Source: Catellatospora citrea
GTDB taxonomy: Bacteria; Actinomycetota; Actinomycetes; Mycobacteriales; Micromonosporaceae
NCBI RefSeq assembly: GCF_003610235.1
Contig: NZ_RAPR01000001.1
Span: 7,006,001-7,070,000 of the forward strand
DNA length: 64,000 nt
Direction: 5' to 3'
The translations under genes and the position numbers were made by a program. The notes beneath the pieces were generated by a model. The model saw only the letters and a program-made list of their open reading frames with translations, did not search any database and was not told the origin of the DNA. Within the stretch, counting starts at the first letter, position 1; each line of letters starts with the position of its first letter. This document shows, in pieces, positions 23,424 through 31,644 of the stretch.

Positions 23424-24736
23424 CGACAGCGCAGGCTCCACGGCCGCCGGGAGCGGTCCGGGCGAGCCGCAGGCAGCTCAAGACCTGGACTGTGACGCTG
23501 GCCGCCACCGTCGCGTCGACGTACGCGCTGGACGTCGTCGCGGCGGCAGCAGGGGTCGCCCTGGTCGCCTCCGGACTGCTCGCGAACGTCGGCCATCAGT
23601 GGCTGCTGGTGTTCGTGGCCGCGAGCTACGCGTGCTGGGGCCACGGACTCCACGCCGGTCTGAAGGCGAACCAGGCGCTGCTGACCACGACGGGGACCAG
23701 CACCAACCTGCTGTCCAAGGCCGCCTACGACCTGACCCGACGCAGGACCGGCAGCGCGCGCGCCGCGCGGCTGGCGGCGGCCGCCGGATACACGACCGCG
23801 GAGCTCGCCAAGGAAGCGCCCTATTACGCGGCCGCCTTCGGCACCGCCGTCGTCAGCGACTCGGTCACCTCCCGCGAGGCGCTCGTCTTCCTCGGCGGCG
23901 CCAACCTCGCGGCCGCGCTGTACGAACACGGGCTGGCCCGCCTCACCCGCGCCTTCCTGGATCGCCGCCGTGGCAGGTACGCGTCGTTCGACACCGACTG
24001 GGTGCCGCAGGACTACCTCGACGGCTACTACCGCACCGTCGAACCGGACGAGATCGAGACCATCGCGTTCTTCGTCGACGCGATGCGCCACGCCGAACGC
24101 GGCCGGCCCGTGCTGTTCTTCGGGGTCGGACCGACCCTGCACCACGTGTTCGCGGCCGCCGAGGTGGCGTCCGAGATCCACCTGGGCGACTACCTGCCCG
24201 CGAACCTGGCGGAGATCCGGCGGTGGATCGACCGTGAACCCGGCGCCCACGACTGGCGGCCGTTCGTCCGCCACACCCTGCGGTGCGAGGGCGTCAGCCA
24301 CCCGAGCGACGAGGACGTGGCAGCTCGCGAGGACCTCACCCGGGCGAAGATCACCGAACTGCTTCAGGTCGACGCCCGGCATCCCCGCCCGGTGGACCGG
24401 CGCTACGCGACGGTGATCAGCGCCTACTGCGCGGACTCCGCCACCGACGACCGAGCGACGTGGCAGCTGTTCATGCGCCACATCAGCGGACTGGTCCGGC
24501 CGGGCGGCCTGTTCGTCACCGCCGCGCTGCGCCGGTGTCGCGGCTACACCGTCGCGGGAAGGGCCTTTCCCAGCGCCGACATCGACGAACACGACCTCCG
24601 GGCGGTGCTGCAGGCCGACTTCACACCACGGGACGGGTCGATCCAGGTCCGGCACACGGCACAGGACGACGCCCACGGCTACGCGGCCATCGTGCTCTGC
24701 CGCGCCCGCCGGCGAACGCGACCCGACCACGGATGA
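23420..24736 (+). CDS. Membrane domain fused to NNMT/PNMT/TEMT-type methyltransferase
   Basis: A 438-residue two-part protein. Residues about 20-165 are Ala-rich with three or four hydrophobic segments (TWTVTLAATVASTYALDVVA, HQWLLVFVAASYACWGHGLH, EALVFLGGANLAAALYEHGL). Residues 180-430 are a class I SAM methyltransferase of the nicotinamide/phenylethanolamine N-methyltransferase family: YASFDTDWVPQDYLDGYYRT, the glycine motif LFFGVGPTLHHVF, HLGDYLPANLAEI, and a late GGLFVTAALRRCRGY. In bacteria, soluble members methylate amines in natural-product pathways. It is coupled to the FAD enzyme by a GTGA overlap. The membrane anchor is unusual; its role is unknown. Confidence 0.82.
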   Translation: MTTAQAPRPPGAVRASRRQLKTWTVTLAATVASTYALDVVAAAAGVALVASGLLANVGHQWLLVFVAASYACWGHGLHAGLKANQALLTTTGTSTNLLSKAAYDLTRRRTGSARAARLAAAAGYTTAELAKEAPYYAAAFGTAVVSDSVTSREALVFLGGANLAAALYEHGLARLTRAFLDRRRGRYASFDTDWVPQDYLDGYYRTVEPDEIETIAFFVDAMRHAERGRPVLFFGVGPTLHHVFAAAEVASEIHLGDYLPANLAEIRRWIDREPGAHDWRPFVRHTLRCEGVSHPSDEDVAAREDLTRAKITELLQVDARHPRPVDRRYATVISAYCADSATDDRATWQLFMRHISGLVRPGGLFVTAALRRCRGYTVAGRAFPSADIDEHDLRAVLQADFTPRDGSIQVRHTAQDDAHGYAAIVLCRARRRTRPDHG

Positions 24737-24802
24737 CACCGCCTCCGGCACAGCTCGGCGTCGAGGCACTGCGCGCCCGTCATGCCGTAGCGGCGCGCGG
24801 CA

Positions 24803-25534
24803 TCAGGTGTTCGCAGCGAACGGCACGCGCTGCTCGATGTGCGAGCGCAGGACGAGGTCGTCCATCGTGTCCATCAGCCACAGGTCGGCCGGTGTGACGG
24901 GCACCTGGATGCGGGCCTGGTACCGGCGGACCAGCCCGCGCAGCGCCGCGTACTGCTCGCCATGGACGTCGCCGGTCAGCTGCAGGTATCCGGCCAGTAG
25001 CGGGCGATGCTCGGCCGCCAGCCGAACCCGCACCGCCTCCAGCCGCCTTGCCGAGGCCGCGTCGGCGGCCTGGACCGGCAGGTAGATGCGCCCGGTGTTG
25101 AAACGGCCCAGCCACGGGCCCCGGACGACCAGGCGGATCGCGGTGAGCGGCCCGTCCGGCAGCACCGCCTCGGGGCCGAGCCCGGGTGCCAGGGTCGCGT
25201 GCACCAGGCCGGCGCGTAGCCGCAGCCCGGTCCACCAGACAGCGGGGCCCAGCGCGGCGCGCAGGTCGTCGAGAAACGCGGCGACATCGGAGTCGGCGCG
25301 CAGAGCGGCGTCGTCGATCGGGATCACCGCGGATCTGACCGGCGGCCAGTACTCCGCCGGTGACAGGTCGTCGCCCGCCAGCCGAGGCCGCGGGGCCTCG
25401 TGCAGCAGGGGCAGGTGCCGCCGCCGGTAGCGGTCGTCGAGACGGAGCACGTCGTGGCCGTCCCAGTCGAACTGCGCGCCCTGCCTGTCCAGGTTGCCCA
25501 GCGGATCCAGCAGGGGATGGGGGAGCGCGGTCAC
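24803..25534 (-). CDS. Hypothetical protein
   Basis: A 243-residue soluble protein from the GTG at 25534 (GGAGAGG upstream); an upstream ATG at 25582 would add 16 residues but lacks a site. Sequence includes FDWDGHDVLRLDDRYRRRHL, SAVIPIDDAAL, LRAGLVHATLAPGLGPEAVL and HGEQYAALRGLVRRYQARI. A single HAT triplet recalls the HxT motif of 2H phosphoesterases, but a second copy is missing, so I do not assign that family. It may be cotranscribed with the sigma-factor gene only in part, since a hairpin lies between them. Confidence 0.65.
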   Translation of the reverse strand: MTALPHPLLDPLGNLDRQGAQFDWDGHDVLRLDDRYRRRHLPLLHEAPRPRLAGDDLSPAEYWPPVRSAVIPIDDAALRADSDVAAFLDDLRAALGPAVWWTGLRLRAGLVHATLAPGLGPEAVLPDGPLTAIRLVVRGPWLGRFNTGRIYLPVQAADAASARRLEAVRVRLAAEHRPLLAGYLQLTGDVHGEQYAALRGLVRRYQARIQVPVTPADLWLMDTMDDLVLRSHIEQRVPFAANT

Positions 25535-25586
25535 GGGCGGCCTCTCCGGGTGGCGGGCCTGTTCAGCCCATGTCCGACCCACCCTG

Positions 25587-25615
25587 ACGGCGGACGCCGC
25601 AAAGGCGTCCGCCGT
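25587..25615 (-). terminator. Hairpin terminator after the sigma-factor gene
   Basis: A perfect 12-base-pair stem (25587-25598 with 25604-25615) and loop GCAAA lie 12 bases past the stop of the minus-strand sigma-factor gene. No long T tract follows. Confidence 0.65.
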
Positions 25616-25627
25616 CCACCGTCGGCC

Positions 25628-27235
25628 TCACTCCTGGTAGGCGGCCTCCCGCCGGCAGCCGGCGAGCAGGTAGCTGAAGCCGTCATGGGGCATGTCCAGC
25701 GACGCGCCGTCGGCGGTCGTCCCGTACACCGCCTGCCGCAGCACGCGGCCGTCGCTCCAGATCAGATCGCGGCCCTTCAGGCACGGATTCGACGTGCGTT
25801 TCTCGACCCCGGCCCGCCCGGTCAGATCTATCCGGCGCAGCGCGGCCCCGTCCTCCAACGAGAACTCGATGTAGGCGACGACCGTGGCATTGTTCTGGTA
25901 CTCGATCTGGACTGCTGCGGTGCTGCCGGTGAGCGGGACGATCACCGGCAGGTTCCCGATGCCGAGTGCGTGCTCGTCGGGCTTCAGCAGCGTGGCCAGC
26001 TCGACGTCGATCCGGCGGGTCCGGCCGGTGACCGGATCCTCGATCGCCAGCGGGAAGCCGGTCCGGCCGGGTCTGGCGTCGGTGCCGCGCAGCACCTCGC
26101 CGGAGTCCAGCACGCCCTTGACGTTGTTCCAGCGGTTGGTGGCGGCCAGTTGGCGAGCCTTGCCCTCGGCGAGTGGGACGAGTTGCGGCCGGGCGCTGTT
26201 GTGGGCCTGGACGACGAGCCAGTTGCCGGTGGGGGACCAGGCCAGTGGGCGACCGGGCAGGCGCTGCTGGTCGGTGCCGGTCAGGTCTCGCATCACCGCT
26301 TGCTGGTCGTGGTCGATCCAGGCCAGCCAGCGGCCGTCGGGTGACAGCAGGAGTTCGGGGCTGTCCACCGGGATCCGCAGCTGGTACCAGCCGGATGTGG
26401 CGGCGATCTGCAGGGTCGTGCCGCCGTCGTCGAAGCGGTGGGCGCGGATGAGGGAAGCGCGTCCGACGCCGCGGTCCGCGGGCAGGTCGGGCAGCGTCGC
26501 ACCGGCCGCGGGCACGCTGGTCGGCAGGGGCGGCGCGCCGGCGGGCGTCGCCGGCGACGGGCCTGCCGTCACAGTGGGCGACGGTGTACCCGTCACCGGT
26601 GGCGGCACCGGGGCGGGACCGAGCGACGTGTACACCACCAGGAGCCCGAGTACGAACGGGATCAGCGCCAGCGCCGCCACTGCGGCGGTGCGGCGCGCCC
26701 GCCGCCGGCCGGCGGTGGCCACCGCGGCGCCCGCGTCGGCGTACTGGCCGGCCTGCTCGGCGAACAGCGGCAGCGCGCGGCGCAGGTGGCCCAGGGCCAC
26801 GTGGGTCTGGCTCTTGACCGTGCCGATCGAGCAGCCCATGGCGTCGGCGGTCTCCGCCTCGGACAGGTCCTCGTAGAAGCGCAGCACGACGACCGTGCGC
26901 TGGCGCGGGGTCAGGGTGTCCAGTGCCTGCCCGAGCGTGATCCGGTCGACGATCTGATGCGGTTCGTCGGGTCCCGCCCAGTCGGGCACCTGCGCGACCG
27001 GCCGCGCCGGTCGCCGCCGCCACCACGTGATCCGCTCATTGATCATGATGCGGCGCACGTACGCCTCGGGCTGGCCCTGCGACACGATCTGCCGCCACCG
27101 CGCCGCCGCCTTGGCCAGCGCGGTCTGCACCAGATCCTCTGCTGCGTGATGCTCACCTGTGAGCAGGTATGCCGTGCGCGACAGCGCACCACCCCGCGCG
27201 ACGACGAAGTCGTGAAAGCCGTCGTACCTGTCCAT
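25628..27235 (-). CDS. SigE-family ECF sigma factor fused to membrane helix and exported domain
   Basis: A 535-residue fusion. Residues 1-165 are a complete SigE-type ECF sigma factor: region 2 (LSRTAYLLTGEHHAAEDLVQ) and region 4 (LTPRQRTVVVLRFYEDLSEA, then CSIGTVKSQTHVALGHLRRA). After a basic run there is one membrane helix (AAVAALALIPFVLGLLVVYT, about 183-205), a Pro/Thr-rich linker (about 208-245) and a C-terminal domain of about 290 residues with repeated strands (LLLSPDGRWLAWIDHD, RPLAWSPTGNWLVVQ) like a WD40/TolB-type propeller. In relatives these parts are usually separate genes. The start has a strong GGGGAGG site. Confidence 0.88.
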   Translation of the reverse strand: MDRYDGFHDFVVARGGALSRTAYLLTGEHHAAEDLVQTALAKAAARWRQIVSQGQPEAYVRRIMINERITWWRRRPARPVAQVPDWAGPDEPHQIVDRITLGQALDTLTPRQRTVVVLRFYEDLSEAETADAMGCSIGTVKSQTHVALGHLRRALPLFAEQAGQYADAGAAVATAGRRRARRTAAVAALALIPFVLGLLVVYTSLGPAPVPPPVTGTPSPTVTAGPSPATPAGAPPLPTSVPAAGATLPDLPADRGVGRASLIRAHRFDDGGTTLQIAATSGWYQLRIPVDSPELLLSPDGRWLAWIDHDQQAVMRDLTGTDQQRLPGRPLAWSPTGNWLVVQAHNSARPQLVPLAEGKARQLAATNRWNNVKGVLDSGEVLRGTDARPGRTGFPLAIEDPVTGRTRRIDVELATLLKPDEHALGIGNLPVIVPLTGSTAAVQIEYQNNATVVAYIEFSLEDGAALRRIDLTGRAGVEKRTSNPCLKGRDLIWSDGRVLRQAVYGTTADGASLDMPHDGFSYLLAGCRREAAYQE

Positions 27236-27333
27236 CCGTCACCTCCCCACCAACACGCGGCTGGCCGTCGGCAGGTTGGTGATTCACACGCCGATTTCTC
27301 GCCCGGCGCGCGGACCGTCAAGGATCGGTGATG

Positions 27334-28125
27334 CTACCGGGGCCTGCGGCCGGACCAGACCCCGGTGACGCGCCGCAGGACCCGGGCGTCGGCGGGAAGC
27401 TCCAGCACCCGGCGGTGGAACTGCTCGCGGCGGTCGGCCGGCAGGTCCTCGATGAACGCCCGGTAGCCGTGGCTCATCGCCCAACGCCACAGCATCGCGT
27501 TGTCCCCGAACTCGATGCGGACCTCGGCCTGCTCCTCGCGCAGGTCCACGAAACCGGCCTCCTCCAGCAGGTCGGCGGCGTCGACCGGCCGGCCCATGCT
27601 GCCGTTGGGCGGCAGGTGGACCGCGAACTCCTGGAACAGGGCGTCCAGGTGGCGGGCCAGCGGAAACACGTCGGCGTCGGGCTGCCCGCCCCAGTCGTAG
27701 GTCGTGCGAGCGCTGCCACCGGTGAACGCGAAGCGGCCGCCGGGCGCCAGGACGCGGTACGCCTCTGCGACCCCGGCCGCGGGATCGTCGAGGACGTGGA
27801 CGACGAACGAGGACACGACGAGATCGAAGCTCTCGGACGGCAGGTCCAGGGCCTGCACATCCATGACGTACGCGGCCGCCGCCGGAAAATCGGCGGCCAG
27901 GTGCCCGACCATCGCCGGGGACGCGTCCACGGCCGTCACGGCACAGCCCCGGGCCAGGGCCGGCGCGGTCAGCGCACCCCGCCCGCAGCCCAGGTCGAGC
28001 AGCCGGCAGCCGGCAGGCGGATCGAGCACGTCGACGATCGCCCTGCCGTACTCCGCGAAGAACGGAACCACCTGGTCATAGTCCGCAGCGACACGATCGA
28101 ACAGTTTCCACGCCGATTCCTCCAC
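27334..28125 (-). CDS. Class I SAM-dependent methyltransferase
   Basis: A 263-residue methyltransferase of the UbiE/type-11 group. Motif I is CRLLDLGCGRGALTAPAL, the acidic end of beta-2 is VTAVDASPAMV, and the post-II region FDLVVSSFVVHVLDDP followed by VLAPGGRFAFTGGS is standard. Start is GTG at 28125. It stands alone between the sigma-factor gene and the orphan 627-residue gene. Nothing around it indicates the substrate. Confidence 0.85.
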   Translation of the reverse strand: MEESAWKLFDRVAADYDQVVPFFAEYGRAIVDVLDPPAGCRLLDLGCGRGALTAPALARGCAVTAVDASPAMVGHLAADFPAAAAYVMDVQALDLPSESFDLVVSSFVVHVLDDPAAGVAEAYRVLAPGGRFAFTGGSARTTYDWGGQPDADVFPLARHLDALFQEFAVHLPPNGSMGRPVDAADLLEEAGFVDLREEQAEVRIEFGDNAMLWRWAMSHGYRAFIEDLPADRREQFHRRVLELPADARVLRRVTGVWSGRRPR

Positions 28126-28193
28126 AGCGGACGAGTCTCGTGACGATCACCGATCCGCGCAAGGCGTTTTCGCGGCTGGTCGTCGCCACGGCG

Positions 28194-30077
28194 TCACCGA
28201 TACGCGATGATCTCCCGCAGGTCCGGGGCGACCGTGTCGGCGTGGGCGTTGACCGGCCCGAACGGGTCGTCGGTGAGTTCGAACCACCACAGCTGCGGCT
28301 CTGTCGACCACTGCTCCAGGCGGCGTATGCGACCGTCGGCGCGCAGCCGCTCCAACCGGTCCAGGCCACCGATCGCGGCCAGGTGCCCGGCCCCGAGCAG
28401 GTTGCCCCAGTGCACGCCCCGGCTCATCGCGTCCAGCCGCTGCTTCTCCCAGTGCGCCGGGCTGCGCCGCTCGAACGGCGACTGCAGGGAGCCGGCCGAT
28501 CCCGAACCGTGGACGTAGCCGGTGACCGCCCCGAACGTCACCGCGGCCCGGTGGAGCAGGTCGACCACCGCGGCGGTGCCTCCCGGCACCTGCTCGTCGA
28601 GCAGCGACCGCGCCGCGGTGATCACGATCGTGGCCGGGTGGCCGTCGGGAAGCGGGCCGGTGGCCTCGGTGAACTGGTCCCGCAACTCGACGTGGACGCC
28701 GATGCCGCCGCGGTAGCGCGATCCACTGCCCTCGCCGTCGAGGCGGCCCAGCCGCACACCGAGGAAGTGCAGCTGACCGGCCCGCAGCCGGGCCATGGCG
28801 CGGTTCCACTGCGCGGCGCCGGCACCGGTGTACGACCAGCGGCCCTTGACCGACTTCGCGTCGATGCTCGCGGACACCCCGTACGGCGGGGCGCCGTCGC
28901 CGTCGGCGGACAGCCAGACCCGGTCCGGGCCGTAGGTCGCGAGCACGGGGTCGATCAGCAGCTGCCGCGCGTCGGTGAGCCAGTCCGCCAGCGCGTCGGT
29001 GTGCTCGGCCAGGTCGGTGTAGGTGTAGAGCTGGCACACCAGCCGGGGCTCGGCGGCGCGGGCGTGGGGCGAGGCCGACGTCATGTCGATGCCCAGCAGC
29101 TGTTCGGCCAGCTCCGTCTGGACGAGCCCGCGGTGGGGCGGGGCGGCGGCCGGGGTCGCGTCGGCTGCCACGTGGGCGCGCGCCCACGTGATCGCGGCGT
29201 CGATCTCGGTGCACTCGGCCGGCACCGCCAGCCAGGGGCCGTGGTCGGGCAGGCGGGGGGCCGCCTCCAGCGTGCCGTGCCAGCCGTACAGGACCAGCGC
29301 CGGATCGCCGGTCAGGTAGAACGTCCACGAGCCGAAGGTGGTGGCGCCGACGGTGACTTCCCGCCAGGCCGCGACGAGGCAGCCAGGACGGCCCCACTCC
29401 TCCAGCTCGTGCCGGACGACGAACCGTGCCCACGCCGGCCCGTCGTGGTCGATCGCCGTCGCCAGGAACATCGGGGCGGGCTGTGCCGGTGCGAGGCCTC
29501 CTGCGGCGGACCGGGCCAACGCCAGGTGCTGGAACTCGGGGCGTTCGAGGATGTGGCCGGTCTCCTCGGCGTGCTCGGCCTGGTAGAGGTAGCCGTCGGG
29601 CGGGATCACCCCGAGCGCGGCCAGGGTCGCGAACAGCCCGTCCTCGGCCAGCACGTAGCCGCGGGACAGGATGTCGTCCAGCCGGTCCGGCTCGGCCGCG
29701 GTCAGCCCGGCCTCGGCAGCCCACGTCAGCATCGCCGTCACCACGGGGACGCGCTCGGCGGCCTGGGTCTGCTCGTCCGGCTCCTCCGCCCGGCCGGGAA
29801 TGCCGTAGCCGGCACCGGCCTCCTCGTTGAACAGCCAGCGGAACCGCTCCTCGCCCTTGTCCCAGCCGATCAGCAGCGACACGTCGCTGTCCAGCACGGA
29901 CGCGGTCAGCATCGGCCCCGGCACCGTCGTCCACGGTGCTCCCGGGTGCAGCGGGTCGGCGCTGCGGGTGATGAAGGCCGACCAGCCGTCGACGGTGCCG
30001 GCGCCCGGCTCCCAACCGTCCGGGTCAGCGGGTGCCCCGACGGACTCGACAAGCACGTAAGCGGCCCACAATCCCAT
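28194..30077 (-). CDS. Large hypothetical protein
   Basis: A 627-residue acidic, cytoplasmic protein with no signal peptide or membrane helix. It is rich in Trp, Asp and Gly and appears to contain two halves, each with strand-rich, enzyme-like stretches (WFELTDDPFGPVNAHADTVA at the C-terminus; WSYTGAGAAQWNRAMARLRA; HVELRDQFTEATG). I recognise no family. The appearance is reminiscent of immunity-protein-like or DUF folds that sit beside polymorphic toxins, but no toxin gene is nearby. GGGAG lies 7 bases before the ATG. An inverted repeat lies at 30088-30113 just upstream. Confidence 0.7.
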   Translation of the reverse strand: MGLWAAYVLVESVGAPADPDGWEPGAGTVDGWSAFITRSADPLHPGAPWTTVPGPMLTASVLDSDVSLLIGWDKGEERFRWLFNEEAGAGYGIPGRAEEPDEQTQAAERVPVVTAMLTWAAEAGLTAAEPDRLDDILSRGYVLAEDGLFATLAALGVIPPDGYLYQAEHAEETGHILERPEFQHLALARSAAGGLAPAQPAPMFLATAIDHDGPAWARFVVRHELEEWGRPGCLVAAWREVTVGATTFGSWTFYLTGDPALVLYGWHGTLEAAPRLPDHGPWLAVPAECTEIDAAITWARAHVAADATPAAAPPHRGLVQTELAEQLLGIDMTSASPHARAAEPRLVCQLYTYTDLAEHTDALADWLTDARQLLIDPVLATYGPDRVWLSADGDGAPPYGVSASIDAKSVKGRWSYTGAGAAQWNRAMARLRAGQLHFLGVRLGRLDGEGSGSRYRGGIGVHVELRDQFTEATGPLPDGHPATIVITAARSLLDEQVPGGTAAVVDLLHRAAVTFGAVTGYVHGSGSAGSLQSPFERRSPAHWEKQRLDAMSRGVHWGNLLGAGHLAAIGGLDRLERLRADGRIRRLEQWSTEPQLWWFELTDDPFGPVNAHADTVAPDLREIIAYR

Positions 30078-30087
30078 GGCACAGCTC

Positions 30088-30113
30088 CCTCAGCGTGATC
30101 AACGGCGCTGAGG
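30088..30113. promoter_or_regulatory. Inverted repeat upstream of the orphan gene
   Basis: CCTCAGCG (30088-30095) and CGCTGAGG (30106-30113) form perfect 8-base arms around 10 bases, directly upstream of the ATG at 30077. It could be an operator or a hairpin that includes the ribosome-binding site. Confidence 0.4.
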
Positions 30114-30172
30114 TTAGTGGCAGTGGGCGACATCCGCTGCCCGCCAACGGGTCTGCGGGCATGACCGGGCGT

Positions 30173-30197
30173 CCGCCGCCCGGCCGGTGGGCGGCGG
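30173..30197 (-). terminator. Hairpin terminator after the serine hydrolase
   Basis: CCGCCGCCC (30173-30181) pairs perfectly with GGGCGGCGG (30189-30197), 7-base loop, immediately after the minus-strand stop at 30200. Confidence 0.6.
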
Positions 30198-30199
30198 GG

Positions 30200-31444
30200 T
30201 CAGCGGCTGGGCGAGGCAGACGGGGCAGGTGCAATCCCGTAGAGGGCCTGGATGATTGCCATGGCCAGCTCGTTGGCCGGCTGCTTGCCGTCCGGGCCGG
30301 CGAAGAGACTGGTCAGCACGATGACCGTGTCCTTGCGAACGGGGTCGTGGGCCATGAACGAGTTGAACCCCGGGATCTGGCCGTCGTGGCCGTACAGCGG
30401 TCCGAACCGGACGAGCGCCAGGCCGTAGCCGACCTCGAACGGCGCCGGTGTCTGGATCGGCTGGATGCTGTCCAGCCGCATCTGCTGCGTCTTCGCGTCG
30501 AGCAGCCCGCCACTGACCAGCGCTGTGGCGTATCTGGTCAGGTCCGCGGCCGTGGAGATCGCGGCGCCCGCCGCCCATGCCCACGACGGGTTGCCGACGG
30601 TGACGTCCTTGGGCAGCAGGGTGCCGTCGTCGGCGGCCGCCTGTTCAGCCGGTGGCAGTGCGGGGTCGGCGAGCGTGCTCACGTTCGTGCCGAACATGTA
30701 GCCCTGCGGGTGGGGCGCGGGGATGTCGGCGTCGGTCGGTCCGGGCAGCAGCGTCTCGCCCAGGCCGAGCGGTCCGAAGATCCGCTGCTGGAACTCGTCC
30801 TGCAGGGAACGGCCGGTGAGCTGCTCCACGATGAGGCCGGCCAGGATGAGGTTGGTGTTGGAGTAGTGGAACCCCGCGCCCGGCGCGAAGTACGCAGGCT
30901 TGGCGAAGGCGATGGCGAGCAGCTCCTCGGGCTTCCAGACCCGCAGCGGGTCGCTGTCGAGCTGGGCGTTGAACTGCTCGTCCTCGGAGTAGTTGTAGAG
31001 CCCGCTGCGCATGTCCAGCAGCTGCGCGATGGTGATCGCGTCGCCGTCGGGCACCTCCGGCCGGTACTTCGACACGGGGTCGTCGAGGCCGATCTTGCCT
31101 TCCTGGACCAGTTGCAGGAGCACCGTGCCGGTCATGGTCTTGGTGTTCGAGCCGATCCGGAAGCGGTCGCCGACGGTCACCGGACCGCCGCCGTCGACGG
31201 TGCGGGTGCCGAAGGTCTGGGTCCAGTCGCCCTTCTCCGGCGACGTGATCATCACGACCGCGCCGGGCACGCGCATGTCGTTGATGATGTTCTGCAGCGT
31301 GGTCTGCAGTTGCGCGGCGTATGCGGGCGTCGGAGCGGGCGTGCGCCAGGTCGCGGGTTCGCCGATCGTGTAGCCGCAGGCGCCCGCGAAGGCCGTGACG
31401 GCGACGAGCGACATGATCACTCCGCTGGCGCTGAACCGTCGCAT
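30200..31444 (-). CDS. Class C beta-lactamase-like serine hydrolase lipoprotein
   Basis: A 414-residue exported serine hydrolase of the beta-lactamase/D-Ala-D-Ala carboxypeptidase family. The signal (MRRFSASGVIMSLVAVTAFA) ends in the lipobox AGAC, so it should be lipid-anchored outside the cell. The nucleophile motif SxxK is in RIGSNTKTM, the second motif YSN in FHYSNTNLIL, and the third is HDG in LYGHDGQIPG. Such proteins act on peptidoglycan stems or on esters; bona fide beta-lactam hydrolysis is uncertain. ATG 31444 is used because the extension to 31504 has no signal-like start. Monocistronic, with a terminator behind it. Confidence 0.88.
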   Translation of the reverse strand: MRRFSASGVIMSLVAVTAFAGACGYTIGEPATWRTPAPTPAYAAQLQTTLQNIINDMRVPGAVVMITSPEKGDWTQTFGTRTVDGGGPVTVGDRFRIGSNTKTMTGTVLLQLVQEGKIGLDDPVSKYRPEVPDGDAITIAQLLDMRSGLYNYSEDEQFNAQLDSDPLRVWKPEELLAIAFAKPAYFAPGAGFHYSNTNLILAGLIVEQLTGRSLQDEFQQRIFGPLGLGETLLPGPTDADIPAPHPQGYMFGTNVSTLADPALPPAEQAAADDGTLLPKDVTVGNPSWAWAAGAAISTAADLTRYATALVSGGLLDAKTQQMRLDSIQPIQTPAPFEVGYGLALVRFGPLYGHDGQIPGFNSFMAHDPVRKDTVIVLTSLFAGPDGKQPANELAMAIIQALYGIAPAPSASPSR

Positions 31445-31644
31445 GTCAGGACCCCCGTCCCTGTCGCAACATGGCCGTCGAGGGGCCGAACGCCTCGTCA
31501 CCACTGCACCGAGTACATCAAATGCCAGACCGCCCGGCAGGGTTTCCTGCAGATGCGGGCCGGGCCTGCCGGCCGAGCGGAACCGAGCCGACCTGGGTGG
31601 TGATCGTCCGACGACTTCCTCGGACCCACGGGGTCAGGGCGGGT

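Noticed and set aside
24782..24803. Inverted repeat ATGCCG/CGGCAT as a terminator between convergent genes
   Set aside because: Arms are only 6 bases with a 10-base G+C-rich loop and overlap a stop codon; too weak to call.
24803..25534. 2H phosphoesterase or RNA ligase
   Set aside because: Only one HxT-like triplet is present where two are required.
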